From IMG/VR virus record IMGVR_UViG_3300042154_002686, positions 16,562-80,561 of that record: a DNA stretch of 64,000 nt, one strand, 5' to 3'. Positions 48,811-55,973 of the stretch are shown here, piece by piece; position 1 is the stretch's first letter, and each line of letters starts with the position of its first letter. The translations under genes were made by a program, and so were the position numbers. The notes beneath the pieces are model-generated. The model saw nothing but the letters and a program-made list of their open reading frames with translations, did not search any database and had not been told where the DNA came from. The stretch comes from a virus.

Positions 48811-49068
48811 ATGAAATCCAAGCCCACCAAGACTGAAATCGACAACGCCCTCCGCCAAATGTCCATGCTTGCCGCCCGACACGGCATCGAGTATGTCATC
48901 ATCGAGGACGAATACATCGATACTTACTGCGAAGACAATGAACTCACCCTCACGGACGAAGCCCGTGAGAATGTCAAGGCGGCTATTAGCGACTACCTCC
49001 AACAGATGATGGAGTCTGACGACTGCCTCTCCGAGTGCGTTGACGACTTCGCCACCAGCAAGGAATAA
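48811..49068 (+). CDS. Small acidic protein (85 aa)
   Basis: MKSKPTKTEIDNALRQMSML, AARHGIEYVIIEDEYIDTYC, EARENVKAAISDYLQQMMES and an acidic tail. Sequence around AARHGIEYVIIEDE suggests a beta-alpha element. It is followed 19 bases later by the second MSNMSYCRF gene. Confidence 0.7.
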   Translation: MKSKPTKTEIDNALRQMSMLAARHGIEYVIIEDEYIDTYCEDNELTLTDEARENVKAAISDYLQQMMESDDCLSECVDDFATSKE

Positions 49069-49087
49069 TCTAAACCCAAATACAAAA

Positions 49088-49303
49088 ATGAGCAACATGT
49101 CTTACTGTCGGTTCCAGAACACCAAGACCGACCTCCGAGATTGCGTCCGCAACTTCTGGTCTGTCTCCTCGGAAGAGGAGGCGGAAGCCCGAAAGCGTCT
49201 GGTTAAGTATGCCAAGGACATTCTGGAACTCTACGACCAGAACCCCGAGGATGTTGACAACTGCGTCTTTGACGAGGACGCAGAAGACGAGGACGAAGGT
49301 TAG
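49088..49303 (+). CDS. MSNMSYCRF-family protein, copy 2 (71 aa)
   Basis: MSNMSYCRFQNTKTDLRDCV, EEEAEARKRLVKYAKDILEL and a Glu/Asp tail (DEDAEDEDEG). Paralogous to 40967, with both cysteines kept. Leader AAATACAAAA before ATG. Terminator CGCCCCCGAAAGGGGGC after it. Function unknown. Confidence 0.78.
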   Translation: MSNMSYCRFQNTKTDLRDCVRNFWSVSSEEEAEARKRLVKYAKDILELYDQNPEDVDNCVFDEDAEDEDEG

Positions 49304-49427
49304 TCCTCACGCCCCCGAAAGGGGGCTTTCTTCTTGTCCCCGTGGTAGGTATTTGAAGACCTTAAATAGTTGAAGATTAATCTTGAATAATTCAAAATTT
49401 CTGACATGCTGTTTGTCTATCACCAAC

Positions 49428-49727
49428 ATGAACAACGAAGACAACACCCTCAAAACCGCATCCATCTACAAGACCATCGACACGATGACGACCCGCAAGG
49501 CTTCGTCCTTGGAGGAGGTCGTGGCTATCGCAGTAGACCCCGAACTGAAAGGCATCCTGTTCGGTCGTCTCCCTGTGCTTGAAGTCAACGACCCGTCCTT
49601 CTCGCCTCTGGACGACATTGAAGGCGGTGTTCCCGCCAAGCGTTTCATGCTCAACTACCGAAGGAAGACTTACTATGTCAATACCGAGGGCTACACTTAT
49701 TGTCGCTACCTCTGCGAAATCGTTTGA
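49428..49727 (+). CDS. Small protein (99 aa)
   Basis: MNNEDNTLKTASIYKTIDTM, SSLEEVVAIAVDPELKGILF, VPAKRFMLNYRRKTYYVNTE and TYCRYLCEIV. Alpha/beta, mixed charge. Behind the second-last box (49344); three genes share this unit (49428, 49776, 50077). Confidence 0.7.
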   Translation: MNNEDNTLKTASIYKTIDTMTTRKASSLEEVVAIAVDPELKGILFGRLPVLEVNDPSFSPLDDIEGGVPAKRFMLNYRRKTYYVNTEGYTYCRYLCEIV

Positions 49728-49775
49728 CATTTAAACCAAACTCTGCATACTGTATCTTCTATCACCCATAATACC

Positions 49776-50075
49776 ATGCATAAAGACCAACTACCAGAAC
49801 TGCACAAGAAGCGTTATCACGCCCAACAGGAGGCCGTAGATAAAGCCCGTAAAATCCTCGACAAGGCGGGGGTCAAGTGGATTTTCGCCACGGACGAGGA
49901 TGTTCTCACCGCCCTCGAAGGCGATGAGCGACTTCCCCTTGTCTGGAAGGAGGGGGGCTTTGACCTCATCGAAGACATTAACGATGCTTGCATCGACAAC
50001 CTTATGAACAGTTGGGGCGACTGCCTCTCTTACGCAATTGACAATACCATCGGCACGGAGGACGAGGGCGAATAA
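49776..50075 (+). CDS. Small protein (99 aa)
   Basis: MHKDQLPELHKKRYHAQQEA, VDKARKILDKAGVKWIFATD, EDVLTALEGDERLPLVWKEG and an acidic end. The ATG overlaps the promoter string CATACTGTATC by only some 15 bases. Stop and next start are one base apart. Confidence 0.7.
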   Translation: MHKDQLPELHKKRYHAQQEAVDKARKILDKAGVKWIFATDEDVLTALEGDERLPLVWKEGGFDLIEDINDACIDNLMNSWGDCLSYAIDNTIGTEDEGE

Positions 50076-50076
50076 C

Positions 50077-50463
50077 ATGGGACTCGACCAATACGCATAC
50101 TCCATTAGCAAGGGAGACATGGACTTGCTCCAAACGCAGGAATTCCTTGACGGTGAACTCGGCATCGAGTCGCAAGAGGAACTCATGTATTGGCGTAAGC
50201 ATGCCGACCTCAATGGCTACATGGAGAAGATGTATCACCAGCAGGGGCACATGGATGACTTCAATGGGCAACCGCTTGAATTGGACAAGGACGACCTCTT
50301 GGAACTCAAAGCAATCATCGAGGGGGACGGCCTTGAAACGGCAAGCGGTTTCTTCTGGGGATACTCTACGCCAGAAGACGATATCCCAACCTTGGAGTTC
50401 ATCGATAAGGCTTTACAGGCCATCAAGGACGGGAAGGTAGTCTATTACTGTTGCTCTTGGTAG
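50077..50463 (+). CDS. MGLDQYAY-family phage protein (128 aa)
   Basis: MGLDQYAYSISKGDMDLLQT, YWRKHADLNGYMEKMYHQQG, DLLELKAIIEGDGLETASGF and FWGYSTPEDDIPTLEF then a VYYCCSW end. I recognise this pattern (MGLDQYAY, WRKHxxLxGWMExxY, GFFxG, VYYxSW) from widespread phage hypothetical proteins; its function is not established to my knowledge. It closes the array proper; a TGGGGGC-type hairpin follows. Confidence 0.82.
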   Translation: MGLDQYAYSISKGDMDLLQTQEFLDGELGIESQEELMYWRKHADLNGYMEKMYHQQGHMDDFNGQPLELDKDDLLELKAIIEGDGLETASGFFWGYSTPEDDIPTLEFIDKALQAIKDGKVVYYCCSW

Positions 50464-50833
50464 AGTGACTCACAGCCCCCTTTACGGGGGCTTTTTGCGT
50501 ATGCCACAAGGACGACAGGGGGATTATTAAGGGGGGCGGCACGGGGGATGGTCAAGGGGAAACAAAACCCCCACTCCATAATAAGATAAACTTATAGACA
50601 GGATTAGAGTTTATGATATTAGTGAAATTTATAACCCCCCATACATTTACTAATGACGGGGGTAGGTTCCTGTAGCAATCGACATATTGTTTTGGATGTG
50701 TCTGCTAAACAAGCACTTGCGGATGACTTTAATCTTTCTTTCATCTATTTCAGATTTGGTGCTTGCTATTCTAATTAAAGCATGCATGATGAATGTCGTT
50801 CCAACAAACACCAAACCAAAAAACACAAAACAC
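50464..50833. other. Non-coding right border of the array
   Basis: About 370 bases without a gene: a terminator (CAGCCCCCTTTACGGGGGCT), then four G-runs (50516-50559), a short C-run, an AT-rich stretch of about 70 bases (50575-50640), the last GGTAGG box (50661) and the promoter/leader of the DUF932-like gene. The G-rich plus AT-rich pairing could mark an origin or a boundary element. Confidence 0.6.
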
Positions 50834-51706
50834 ATGACCACCAACCTCATCACCACCATCGCCTCCGAAGCCATTGAGCGTCAGACGGAAAAGTTCGACT
50901 ACACGGTCGAGCAAGTCCCGTTCCACCTGCCCAACGGCTCGGCTACCCGCTTCTTCGCCAATGTCCGCACGGACAACGGTGAAGTCCTCGGTTGCGTTAC
51001 CGACCGTTATGAAGTCCTCCAAAACTCCGACATGCTCGGAGCCTCGGAAGACCTCTTCAAGACGGCTGGCTTCTCCAACTTCAAGCGTAAGACGGTCTGC
51101 ACCAATGGCGGTGCTCGTATCCGTGCCATTTACGACTTCCCCGACCACGGGTTCAAGTTGTCCAACGGCAACGACCTTACCTTCCGCTTGAAGGTTCAGA
51201 ACTCCTTTGACGGGTCTCTCCGAGCCTCGTTCCAAGTCGGCCTCGTCCGTCTGGTCTGCACGAATGGCCTTGCCCTGCCGATTGCGGCTGTCGGCATGAC
51301 CCGCAAGCACACGCAGACGCTGGATGCTAACACCCTCCGTGATGCGTTCGCCCGTTCCATCAATGCGTTCAAGGACTCGGCTCCGCTGTTCAACAACATG
51401 ATTGAGACCAAGGTCTCGCAGGAAGAGGGCAACAGCATCCTGCTGGGCTTCGAGAAAGCCAAGGTCATGTCGGAACGCATGCGTGAGGGCATCCAGTCGG
51501 TCTGGGAGCGTCCGACTTATGCGGAAGACAGCGGTCGCAACCTGTTCAACCTCTACAACGCTGTGACCCAGCACCTTACCCACTCGGTTGAGGGCAAGCG
51601 GTTTGAACTTGCCGAGCGTGTGAACACGGGAACGCTCAACGCCATCTCCAAGGCGGTTCGCAATCGGAGCATCAACAGTCTGATGTTCACCCCCTCGGAT
51701 AACTAA
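50834..51706 (+). CDS. DUF932-like phage/plasmid protein (290 aa)
   Basis: MTTNLITTIASEAIERQTEK, then DNGEVLGCVTDRYEVLQNSD, GARIRAIYDFPDHGF, RASFQVGLVRLVCTNGLALP and WERPTYAEDSGRNLFNLYNA. The GxVTDRYxVxQN motif followed by VCTNG is typical of the DUF932 family found in phages and plasmids, whose role is unknown. ATG 50834 follows an AAAACACA-type leader. It is the first long gene after the last box. Confidence 0.8.
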   Translation: MTTNLITTIASEAIERQTEKFDYTVEQVPFHLPNGSATRFFANVRTDNGEVLGCVTDRYEVLQNSDMLGASEDLFKTAGFSNFKRKTVCTNGGARIRAIYDFPDHGFKLSNGNDLTFRLKVQNSFDGSLRASFQVGLVRLVCTNGLALPIAAVGMTRKHTQTLDANTLRDAFARSINAFKDSAPLFNNMIETKVSQEEGNSILLGFEKAKVMSERMREGIQSVWERPTYAEDSGRNLFNLYNAVTQHLTHSVEGKRFELAERVNTGTLNAISKAVRNRSINSLMFTPSDN

Positions 51707-51802
51707 TCCGAGCCAGAGGGAGACAGGTGACAAGGGTGGGGGCTAACGCCCCTGCCCTTTCTTTGTTTCCAGACCCCAACATTCACCATACAATAAATTT
51801 AC

Positions 51803-52147
51803 ATGAGTAAAGGAAATTTAAAGGAGGGTTATTGGAAACTTGCCATCTTTCCAGACGGCATGTCGTGCCCTCGTTGCAATGGGGTTCACTTCCACCCCCA
51901 TGCGACAATCCTGCCAGACCTCTATGCGGAAGCAAAAGACCCCAAGGGAAAAGACGGAAAGACAAACCTATGGATTGCTCGGTCGGAGTGTTTAAGTGCT
52001 GGATGCAAGGGCTTTATAGATTGGACATTCCATCCAGACTACTGCGGGGGGAACAGGGTTGGAAATGAGTTTAGAAGCATTGTGGAGTGGAGCACAAACC
52101 CCCTCGGTCTTGAACTGTATAAAGATTACCCACGAAGTATTCAGTAA
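51803..52147 (+). CDS. Putative zinc-binding protein (114 aa)
   Basis: MSKGNLKEGYWKLAIFPDGM, then SCPRCNGVHFHPHAT, SECLSAGCKGFIDWTFHPDY and RVGNEFRSIVEWSTNPLGLE. CPRC plus later C-x4-C suggest a zinc ribbon. An actual AAGGAG-like stretch overlaps the ORF start region but is inside the gene. Codon use is AT-richer than array genes. Confidence 0.7.
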   Translation: MSKGNLKEGYWKLAIFPDGMSCPRCNGVHFHPHATILPDLYAEAKDPKGKDGKTNLWIARSECLSAGCKGFIDWTFHPDYCGGNRVGNEFRSIVEWSTNPLGLELYKDYPRSIQ

Positions 52148-52201
52148 ATAGTTTAAGATTGTGGTTGCATGAACTGCGAAAGTATGCATCATGTATGGTC
52201 T

Positions 52202-52438
52202 ATGACTAATCCGCTATACATCGTTACCGTAGTTTCAAATACCCACGCAACCCTTATGTCCACCTTCCATAACATGAAGGAAGCAGAGGAGTTCGTGGCT
52301 AAAAGCACACGCCCCGAACAGCAGAACCATCCCACCATCGGTTGCTGGGCTACTATCACGGCTCTCTATCCCGTTAAGTGGGACAACGACCGCCTTGACT
52401 CTGAAAATGAGTGGTCTCAACCCGTCCGACTCAACTAA
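52202..52438 (+). CDS. Paralog family C, copy 1 (78 aa)
   Basis: MTNPLYIVTVVSNTHATLMS, TFHNMKEAEEFVAKSTRPE and TIGCWATITALYPVKWDND. Aligns with 53374 (beta strand, TL-x-S-F, a helix with EAEEFV, then CWATIT). Promoter TTGCAT, 18 nt, TCATGT. A small beta-alpha-beta fold like the virion small domain. Function unknown. Confidence 0.72.
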   Translation: MTNPLYIVTVVSNTHATLMSTFHNMKEAEEFVAKSTRPEQQNHPTIGCWATITALYPVKWDNDRLDSENEWSQPVRLN

Positions 52439-52480
52439 TTTGCTTGCAATCTAAACCACAATCTGAATACTGACTCTACT

Positions 52481-52780
52481 ATGAAAAACAAAGTAATTCA
52501 CGACATTATCGAAAGCAAGGTTGTCTACGAGTTCACCAACTCTGCCCAGAAGCATGAGGCGGGGCTTGTGGACTTTGTTGCGAAGTCCTGCGGCTACCCC
52601 TCCAATAAGGCTTGGCGAGACCAACTCGACATGTCCCTTGGCATCTACCTTGAAGACTACGCACGGGAGAAGGACTTGGTTATTGCCTTCTTCCATGAGG
52701 ACGACATGGGCTACTTTGATATCGTCTACACGGATGAGGTGGTAGACAGATTTTCGGGCTGGATGAAAAATAAGTCTTGA
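52481..52780 (+). CDS. Small protein (99 aa)
   Basis: MKNKVIHDIIESKVVYEFTN, SAQKHEAGLVDFVAKSCGYP, WRDQLDMSLGIYLEDYAREK and DLVIAFFHEDDMGYFDIVYT. Promoter TTGCAA, 18 nt, TACTGA. Alpha/beta globular, no known motif. Confidence 0.7.
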   Translation: MKNKVIHDIIESKVVYEFTNSAQKHEAGLVDFVAKSCGYPSNKAWRDQLDMSLGIYLEDYAREKDLVIAFFHEDDMGYFDIVYTDEVVDRFSGWMKNKS

Positions 52781-52812
52781 AATAAACCTCAATCCATGCA
52801 TCCTGTATGTCT

Positions 52813-53115
52813 ATGACCAAACCCAAGAAAGCATCACTCCTCTCCACCTGCCCCCACCTTGCTGTCGCTTATGAAGGCGGTGGCAATTGGGGCTGGGTGT
52901 ATTACGACTCTTATCAGAAGGCCAAGGAGGTCGCTGATTGGATTAAGTCGGGATACAACAGCAAGTTCTCCTGTGCGGGTCGCTGTGATTTAGATGAGGC
53001 TGGGACTGAAACCAAGTCCCTGCTCACCCTCTGGTGTGTCCATTACCATTACGACAACACCAATCGTCCCGCATCCATTCAGAACTGCCCCAACATCCGA
53101 ACGCTATGGAAGTAA
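52813..53115 (+). CDS. Small protein (100 aa)
   Basis: MTKPKKASLLSTCPHLAVAY, EGGGNWGWVYYDSYQKAKEV, KFSCAGRCDLDEAGTETKSL and a Cys/His-rich stretch (LWCVHYHYDNT). ATG 52807 (TATGTCTATG) lies in the promoter string. The end overlaps the next gene by ten bases. Confidence 0.7.
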   Translation: MTKPKKASLLSTCPHLAVAYEGGGNWGWVYYDSYQKAKEVADWIKSGYNSKFSCAGRCDLDEAGTETKSLLTLWCVHYHYDNTNRPASIQNCPNIRTLWK

Positions 53116-53333
53116 ACAATGACCTTATTGCCCGCCTCGGCTTCGAGGCTTGGGCTGACAACCTCATCGTAAATGCCTTGGAGGATAGCCACGCCTTGCC
53201 TTACAAGGCAGAGGACGACAATGGGACTATCCTTTCCCTTGAACAGCAAGGAGAAGACCTCCACGCCCTTGTGAGGGCGTATGACAGCGGCTGGCAGACC
53301 CATGAAAGAATTATTAAGAATGTCTGCAAATAA
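53106..53333 (+). CDS. Small protein (75 aa)
   Basis: MEVNNDLIARLGFEAWADNL, IVNALEDSHALPYKAEDDNG, SLEQQGEDLHALVRAYDSGW and a basic end. Overlaps the preceding stop, so translation is probably coupled. Unknown. Confidence 0.66.
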   Translation: MEVNNDLIARLGFEAWADNLIVNALEDSHALPYKAEDDNGTILSLEQQGEDLHALVRAYDSGWQTHERIIKNVCK

Positions 53334-53373
53334 TCCTTGCCACAACAGTAACAACATGCATACTGACTCTTCT

Positions 53374-53631
53374 ATGACCAACACCACCATCGACCCCATC
53401 CCGTCCGAACTACATCTTGTCATTGTTATGACCAGAGAACACAGCACCCTTGCCTCCTTCTGGGATACGAAGGAACAGGCGGAACAGCATGTCAAAGACC
53501 TCACCTCCAACTACATCGACCCAGAGCGTGGCTATCTTTGGGCTACCGTCACCAAGGTTGATGTAAAGTCTTGGAAACCGAACATGCCAGAGTGCAAGAT
53601 TGCTTGGGTTCACTCCAAGCAAATCTCTTAA
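53374..53631 (+). CDS. Paralog family C, copy 2 (85 aa)
   Basis: MTNTTIDPIPSELHLVIVMT, HSTLASFWDTKEQAEQHVKD and LWATVTKVDVKSWKPNMPEC. Pairs with 52202 along most of its length. Promoter TTGCCA ... GCATACTGACTCTTCT. Function unknown. Confidence 0.72.
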   Translation: MTNTTIDPIPSELHLVIVMTREHSTLASFWDTKEQAEQHVKDLTSNYIDPERGYLWATVTKVDVKSWKPNMPECKIAWVHSKQIS

Positions 53632-53664
53632 CCATTCACCCATAAAAACAAAATAATAAATAAC

Positions 53665-53862
53665 ATGAAACAATACATGATTACACAAACCATCACCGTC
53701 TCTTTCGAGTGCGAGGCAAAAAACAAGAAGGAGGCTTTGAGTCAGTTCAAGGACGACCTTGACGGCATGTTCGACCATACTGACTGCAAGTTTGAGGACG
53801 GGGAGCGTGAAAACTTCTATGTCGCCAACGAAAATGGCGAGTATGTGGAGGACGAGGGCTGA
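53665..53862 (+). CDS. Paralog family D, copy 1 (65 aa)
   Basis: MKQYMITQTITVSFECEAKN, KKEALSQFKDDLDGMFDHTD and an acidic tail ending VEDEG. The pattern beta-strand, E(C)EAxxxxxA, helix is shared with 53934 and 55328. Short leader rich in A. Followed by a CCCCC-TTAATT-GGGGG hairpin. Confidence 0.7.
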   Translation: MKQYMITQTITVSFECEAKNKKEALSQFKDDLDGMFDHTDCKFEDGERENFYVANENGEYVEDEG

Positions 53863-53933
53863 CCTCATGGCCCCCTTAATTGGGGGCTATTTTATTCTTG
53901 CAATCCAAACCAATACATGCATACTATCACTCT

Positions 53934-54152
53934 ATGACCACCACCAAACTAAAAAAGTATAATGTCAGCGAACAGGTATTCCTTAATTGGGAGTGCGAGG
54001 CTCGTGATGAAAAACACGCAAGAGAACTCTATGAGGAATACATCACCAGCAAGGAGAACTTGATTGAAGAGTTCTTGTGTGCCATGCAAAACAAGTGGGA
54101 TGACCAGATTGAAGTCGAACAAATCTACGACTCGGAGGGTCTCTCCAAGTGA
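53934..54152 (+). CDS. Paralog family D, copy 2 (72 aa)
   Basis: MTTTKLKKYNVSEQVFLNWE, CEARDEKHARELYEEYITSK and ENLIEEFLCAMQNKWDDQIE. Promoter TTGCAA, 18 nt, TACTAT. The stop overlaps the GTG start of the next gene (GTGA). Confidence 0.7.
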   Translation: MTTTKLKKYNVSEQVFLNWECEARDEKHARELYEEYITSKENLIEEFLCAMQNKWDDQIEVEQIYDSEGLSK

Positions 54153-54328
54153 AGGTCTACATCAATGTAGTCTTCGGGGCTGGCAAGGCATACCTTGAAG
54201 CCCGTCTTGAAAATGGCATGAGGCTCCCCTTCCGAAGTCTTACCACTTGGGATAAGAAGGCTCAAAAGGCCATCAAGGAGCATCTTGATACCGTCTACGG
54301 ATACAAGGACATTAAATTCATCACTTAA
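54149..54328 (+). CDS. Small protein with GTG start (59 aa)
   Basis: GTG overlaps the preceding TGA: (V)KVYINVVFGAGKAYLEARL, ENGMRLPFRSLTTWDKKAQK and AIKEHLDTVYGYKDIKFIT. Two-strand, helix layout. One base separates it from the following ATG, so 53934-54149-54330 form a coupled run. Confidence 0.64.
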   Translation: MKVYINVVFGAGKAYLEARLENGMRLPFRSLTTWDKKAQKAIKEHLDTVYGYKDIKFIT

Positions 54329-54329
54329 C

Positions 54330-54623
54330 ATGGAACAAATCGTAAACAAGATTATGAGGATGCCACACGCTGACCGTGTGGCTGTCGCCCACGGACTGCT
54401 CATGGAATTGGAGAAGGCAGGGTCTATCACCTGCTGGAACTTCTGGGAGCGTGAAACCGTCAAGGAAATCGTTGAGGAGCGTATCGTTGGGGACTGCACG
54501 GAGTCCGACCTTGACGGCATCATGGGACGGCTTAACAAGGAGCATGACGGGCTCGCACAGGACGACTGGCACGACTTCTCTGACAGGATTACCAAGCATG
54601 TCAAGGCCATGAAGATGCGATGA
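54330..54623 (+). CDS. Small helical protein (97 aa)
   Basis: MEQIVNKIMRMPHADRVAVA, HGLLMELEKAGSITCWNFWE, RETVKEIVEERIVGDCTESD and WHDFSDRITKHVKAMKMR. All-helical, mixed charge. ATGA overlap with the next gene. No family recognised. Confidence 0.7.
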   Translation: MEQIVNKIMRMPHADRVAVAHGLLMELEKAGSITCWNFWERETVKEIVEERIVGDCTESDLDGIMGRLNKEHDGLAQDDWHDFSDRITKHVKAMKMR

Positions 54624-54823
54624 ATAACCCCATCAAGGGGCGGAGGGCTGACCCACGGGAAAAGGTAAACCAAAGGCTTTACTTCGTCAGTAGATATAAA
54701 ACTACAAAAAAGCGGGCGGACAAAGCACGGGAGGAGGATAAGGCAAGATGGCTTGTCCTTCTCTCTCCGCCACTCAATAAATGGAAACAACACGATGGCA
54801 CAGAAACTACCACGCAACCATAA
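54620..54823 (+). CDS. Basic small protein (67 aa)
   Basis: MNNPIKGRRADPREKVNQRL, YFVSRYKTTKKRADKAREED and a hydrophobic LVLLSPPLNKW segment. Four-base overlap with the previous gene, and it overlaps the next ORF by 29 bases. Possibly nucleic-acid binding from charge alone. Confidence 0.6.
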   Translation: MNNPIKGRRADPREKVNQRLYFVSRYKTTKKRADKAREEDKARWLVLLSPPLNKWKQHDGTETTTQP

Positions 54824-55037
54824 GATAGACCCACAAACGCTTGAGACGGCCTCAAGACGCATTAGCAAGCGAGTCCTTGAACTAATGATGGCTGGGCTAA
54901 GGGATGATGAGTTGTATCATGCTTACAATTCCCTTCGGGATGCCCTTGTAGGCATTCCAGACTACTCATACAAACCTCCAAAGAAGAAGACCTCCACCCC
55001 GAATGAGGTGAAGGTCTCAAAAGTTAAAGGGGCATAA
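54795..55037 (+). CDS. Basic helical protein (80 aa)
   Basis: MAQKLPRNHKIDPQTLETAS, RRISKRVLELMMAGLRDDEL, YHAYNSLRDALVGIPDYSYK and a Pro/Lys tail. The last codons and stop are also the 5' strand of a three-way RNA junction. Unknown. Confidence 0.68.
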   Translation: MAQKLPRNHKIDPQTLETASRRISKRVLELMMAGLRDDELYHAYNSLRDALVGIPDYSYKPPKKKTSTPNEVKVSKVKGA

Positions 55038-55091
55038 TACGCTATCCCTGCGTATTACACCCCTCGGCAAGCGTCCTTGCCTTTATGCCCC
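55029..55091. other. Three-way-junction RNA structure at convergent gene boundary
   Basis: GGGGCATAA (55029-55037) pairs with TTATGCCCC (55083-55091). Inside are TACGC/GCGTA (55038-55042 with 55050-55054, extendable to 8 bp) and GGCAAG-CGTC-CTTGCC (55066-55081). It overlaps the stop of the plus-strand gene and faces a minus-strand gene. A bidirectional terminator or RNA-protecting element is possible; on the minus strand a T-rich tail follows. Confidence 0.65.
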
Positions 55092-55149
55092 TCAGTCGGG
55101 ATGGACTACGGGAAGTCAATGTTTGGTCATTAGAGTGGTGTTCATGGGT

Positions 55150-55323
55150 TTACTTGCAATCGTATTTCTCCGCTCGCTCCTTGGCGATTTCGGCAATCTG
55201 ATACCAGATTTTAGCCATCGTGTCGTCATCGTAGCGAGCCTTGTCGTATTTGCTCTGACCCCACGACCCCGTTGCCCAATCAAGGGCGTGTAAGGCCGTG
55301 TTTCTGATTTCTTCGTTGGTCAT
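55150..55323 (-). CDS. Small protein (57 aa)
   Basis: MTNEEIRNTALHALDWATGS, WGQSKYDKARYDDDTMAKIW and YQIAEIAKERAEKYDCK. ATG 55323 is four bases after the stop of the upstream family D gene (55328). Helical. Part of a three-gene minus-strand run (55857, 55549, 55323). Confidence 0.66.
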   Translation of the reverse strand: MTNEEIRNTALHALDWATGSWGQSKYDKARYDDDTMAKIWYQIAEIAKERAEKYDCK

Positions 55324-55327
55324 CGGT

Positions 55328-55549
55328 TTAGTATTCGTGGGTTTCGTTGCCTTCGGCATCCTGCGAGTAGCAGGAGTAATCCGAGGAGTCAGCACCCAGA
55401 CGGGGGCCGAACTTAACATCATTCGTGAAGATATCAAGATATTTTTCTTGAGCCTCCTCGAAGGAGTTAGCCACAATCCCCTTGGAGGAGATGGTGATGG
55501 TTTCGTTGAAGAAGTAAGTCTTCTTCGTGTTGGTGTTGTCGGTGTTCAT
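55328..55549 (-). CDS. Paralog family D, copy 3 (73 aa)
   Basis: MNTDNTNTKKTYFFNETITI, SSKGIVANSFEEAQEKYLDI and YSCYSQDAEGNETHEY. Same strand, A-rich-linker and helix pattern as 53665 and 53934, but on the opposite strand and with the CEA segment replaced. Leader CACCAAAAACATG without Shine-Dalgarno. Confidence 0.66.
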   Translation of the reverse strand: MNTDNTNTKKTYFFNETITISSKGIVANSFEEAQEKYLDIFTNDVKFGPRLGADSSDYSCYSQDAEGNETHEY

Positions 55550-55593
55550 GTTTTTGGTGATGAAAGTTCAGTATGCACGGTTTTTATTAAAGT

Positions 55594-55857
55594 TCAAGCA
55601 TTATCTTTATCTTGGCTGTTTTTGTAGATAACATGCCAAGCCAAAGCACCAACGGTGTCCAAGGACTTGTTGAGTTCTTCACGCAAGGCTTCAAGAGCCT
55701 CGCCCGACTTCTGGAACTCGTAAGGGAAGGACAGCGATGGGTTCGTCATCTGGAACATAACCCTGTGCTGTGCCTCACGAAAGGACTTGACGGTGTTAGC
55801 GAGATGGTTGGCGGCACAGGCGAGTTCGAGTGCTTTTTCTTTATCTTGGTTGGTCAT
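55594..55857 (-). CDS. Helical protein (87 aa)
   Basis: MTNQDKEKALELACAANHLA, NTVKSFREAQHRVMFQMTNP, GEALEALREELNKSLDTVGA and LAWHVIYKNSQDKDNA. ATG 55857 follows promoter TTGAAA, 18 nt, TCATGT; the in-frame ATG at 55875 is inside the -10. Unknown. Confidence 0.7.
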   Translation of the reverse strand: MTNQDKEKALELACAANHLANTVKSFREAQHRVMFQMTNPSLSFPYEFQKSGEALEALREELNKSLDTVGALAWHVIYKNSQDKDNA

Positions 55858-55973
55858 AGACGATACATGATGCATGCTTTTTTTCTTTTTTCAACATCAA
55901 AGTGAAGAAACTTTGGGCAAGTTTGCTGTTGACACGACACGGAATCCGTGTATCATAGACCACAAGCAATACT

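Larger units (their letters stand above)
26238..50666 (+). repeat. Dispersed GGTAGG intergenic box, 52 copies, one per transcription cassette
   Basis: By eye the box (consensus GGGTAGGY after a terminator T-run) starts near 26238, 26515, 27266, 27526, 27897, 28198, 28547, 28835, 29165, 29568, 29852, 30250, 30595, 30929, 31261, 31595, 31944, 32228, 32643, 32886, 33259, 33574, 33995, 34298, 34683, 35012, 35365, 35620, 36001, 36338, 36709, 37032, 37433, 37668, 38081, 38454, 39105, 39456, 39860, 40548, 40867, 41256, 42243, 42912, 43665, 44543, 45466, 46510, 47128, 47990, 49344 and 50661. Five are variants (GGATAGG, GGTTAGG, GAGTAGG). After it comes either TTAATTGACCGAACG or a GCGTAAAATTCGGCA-type segment, then promoter and start. 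Confidence 0.9.

Noticed and set aside
50771-51733. 320-residue minus-strand frame opposite the DUF932-like gene
   Set aside because: The plus-strand product has recognisable family motifs; the reverse frame is a mirror product.
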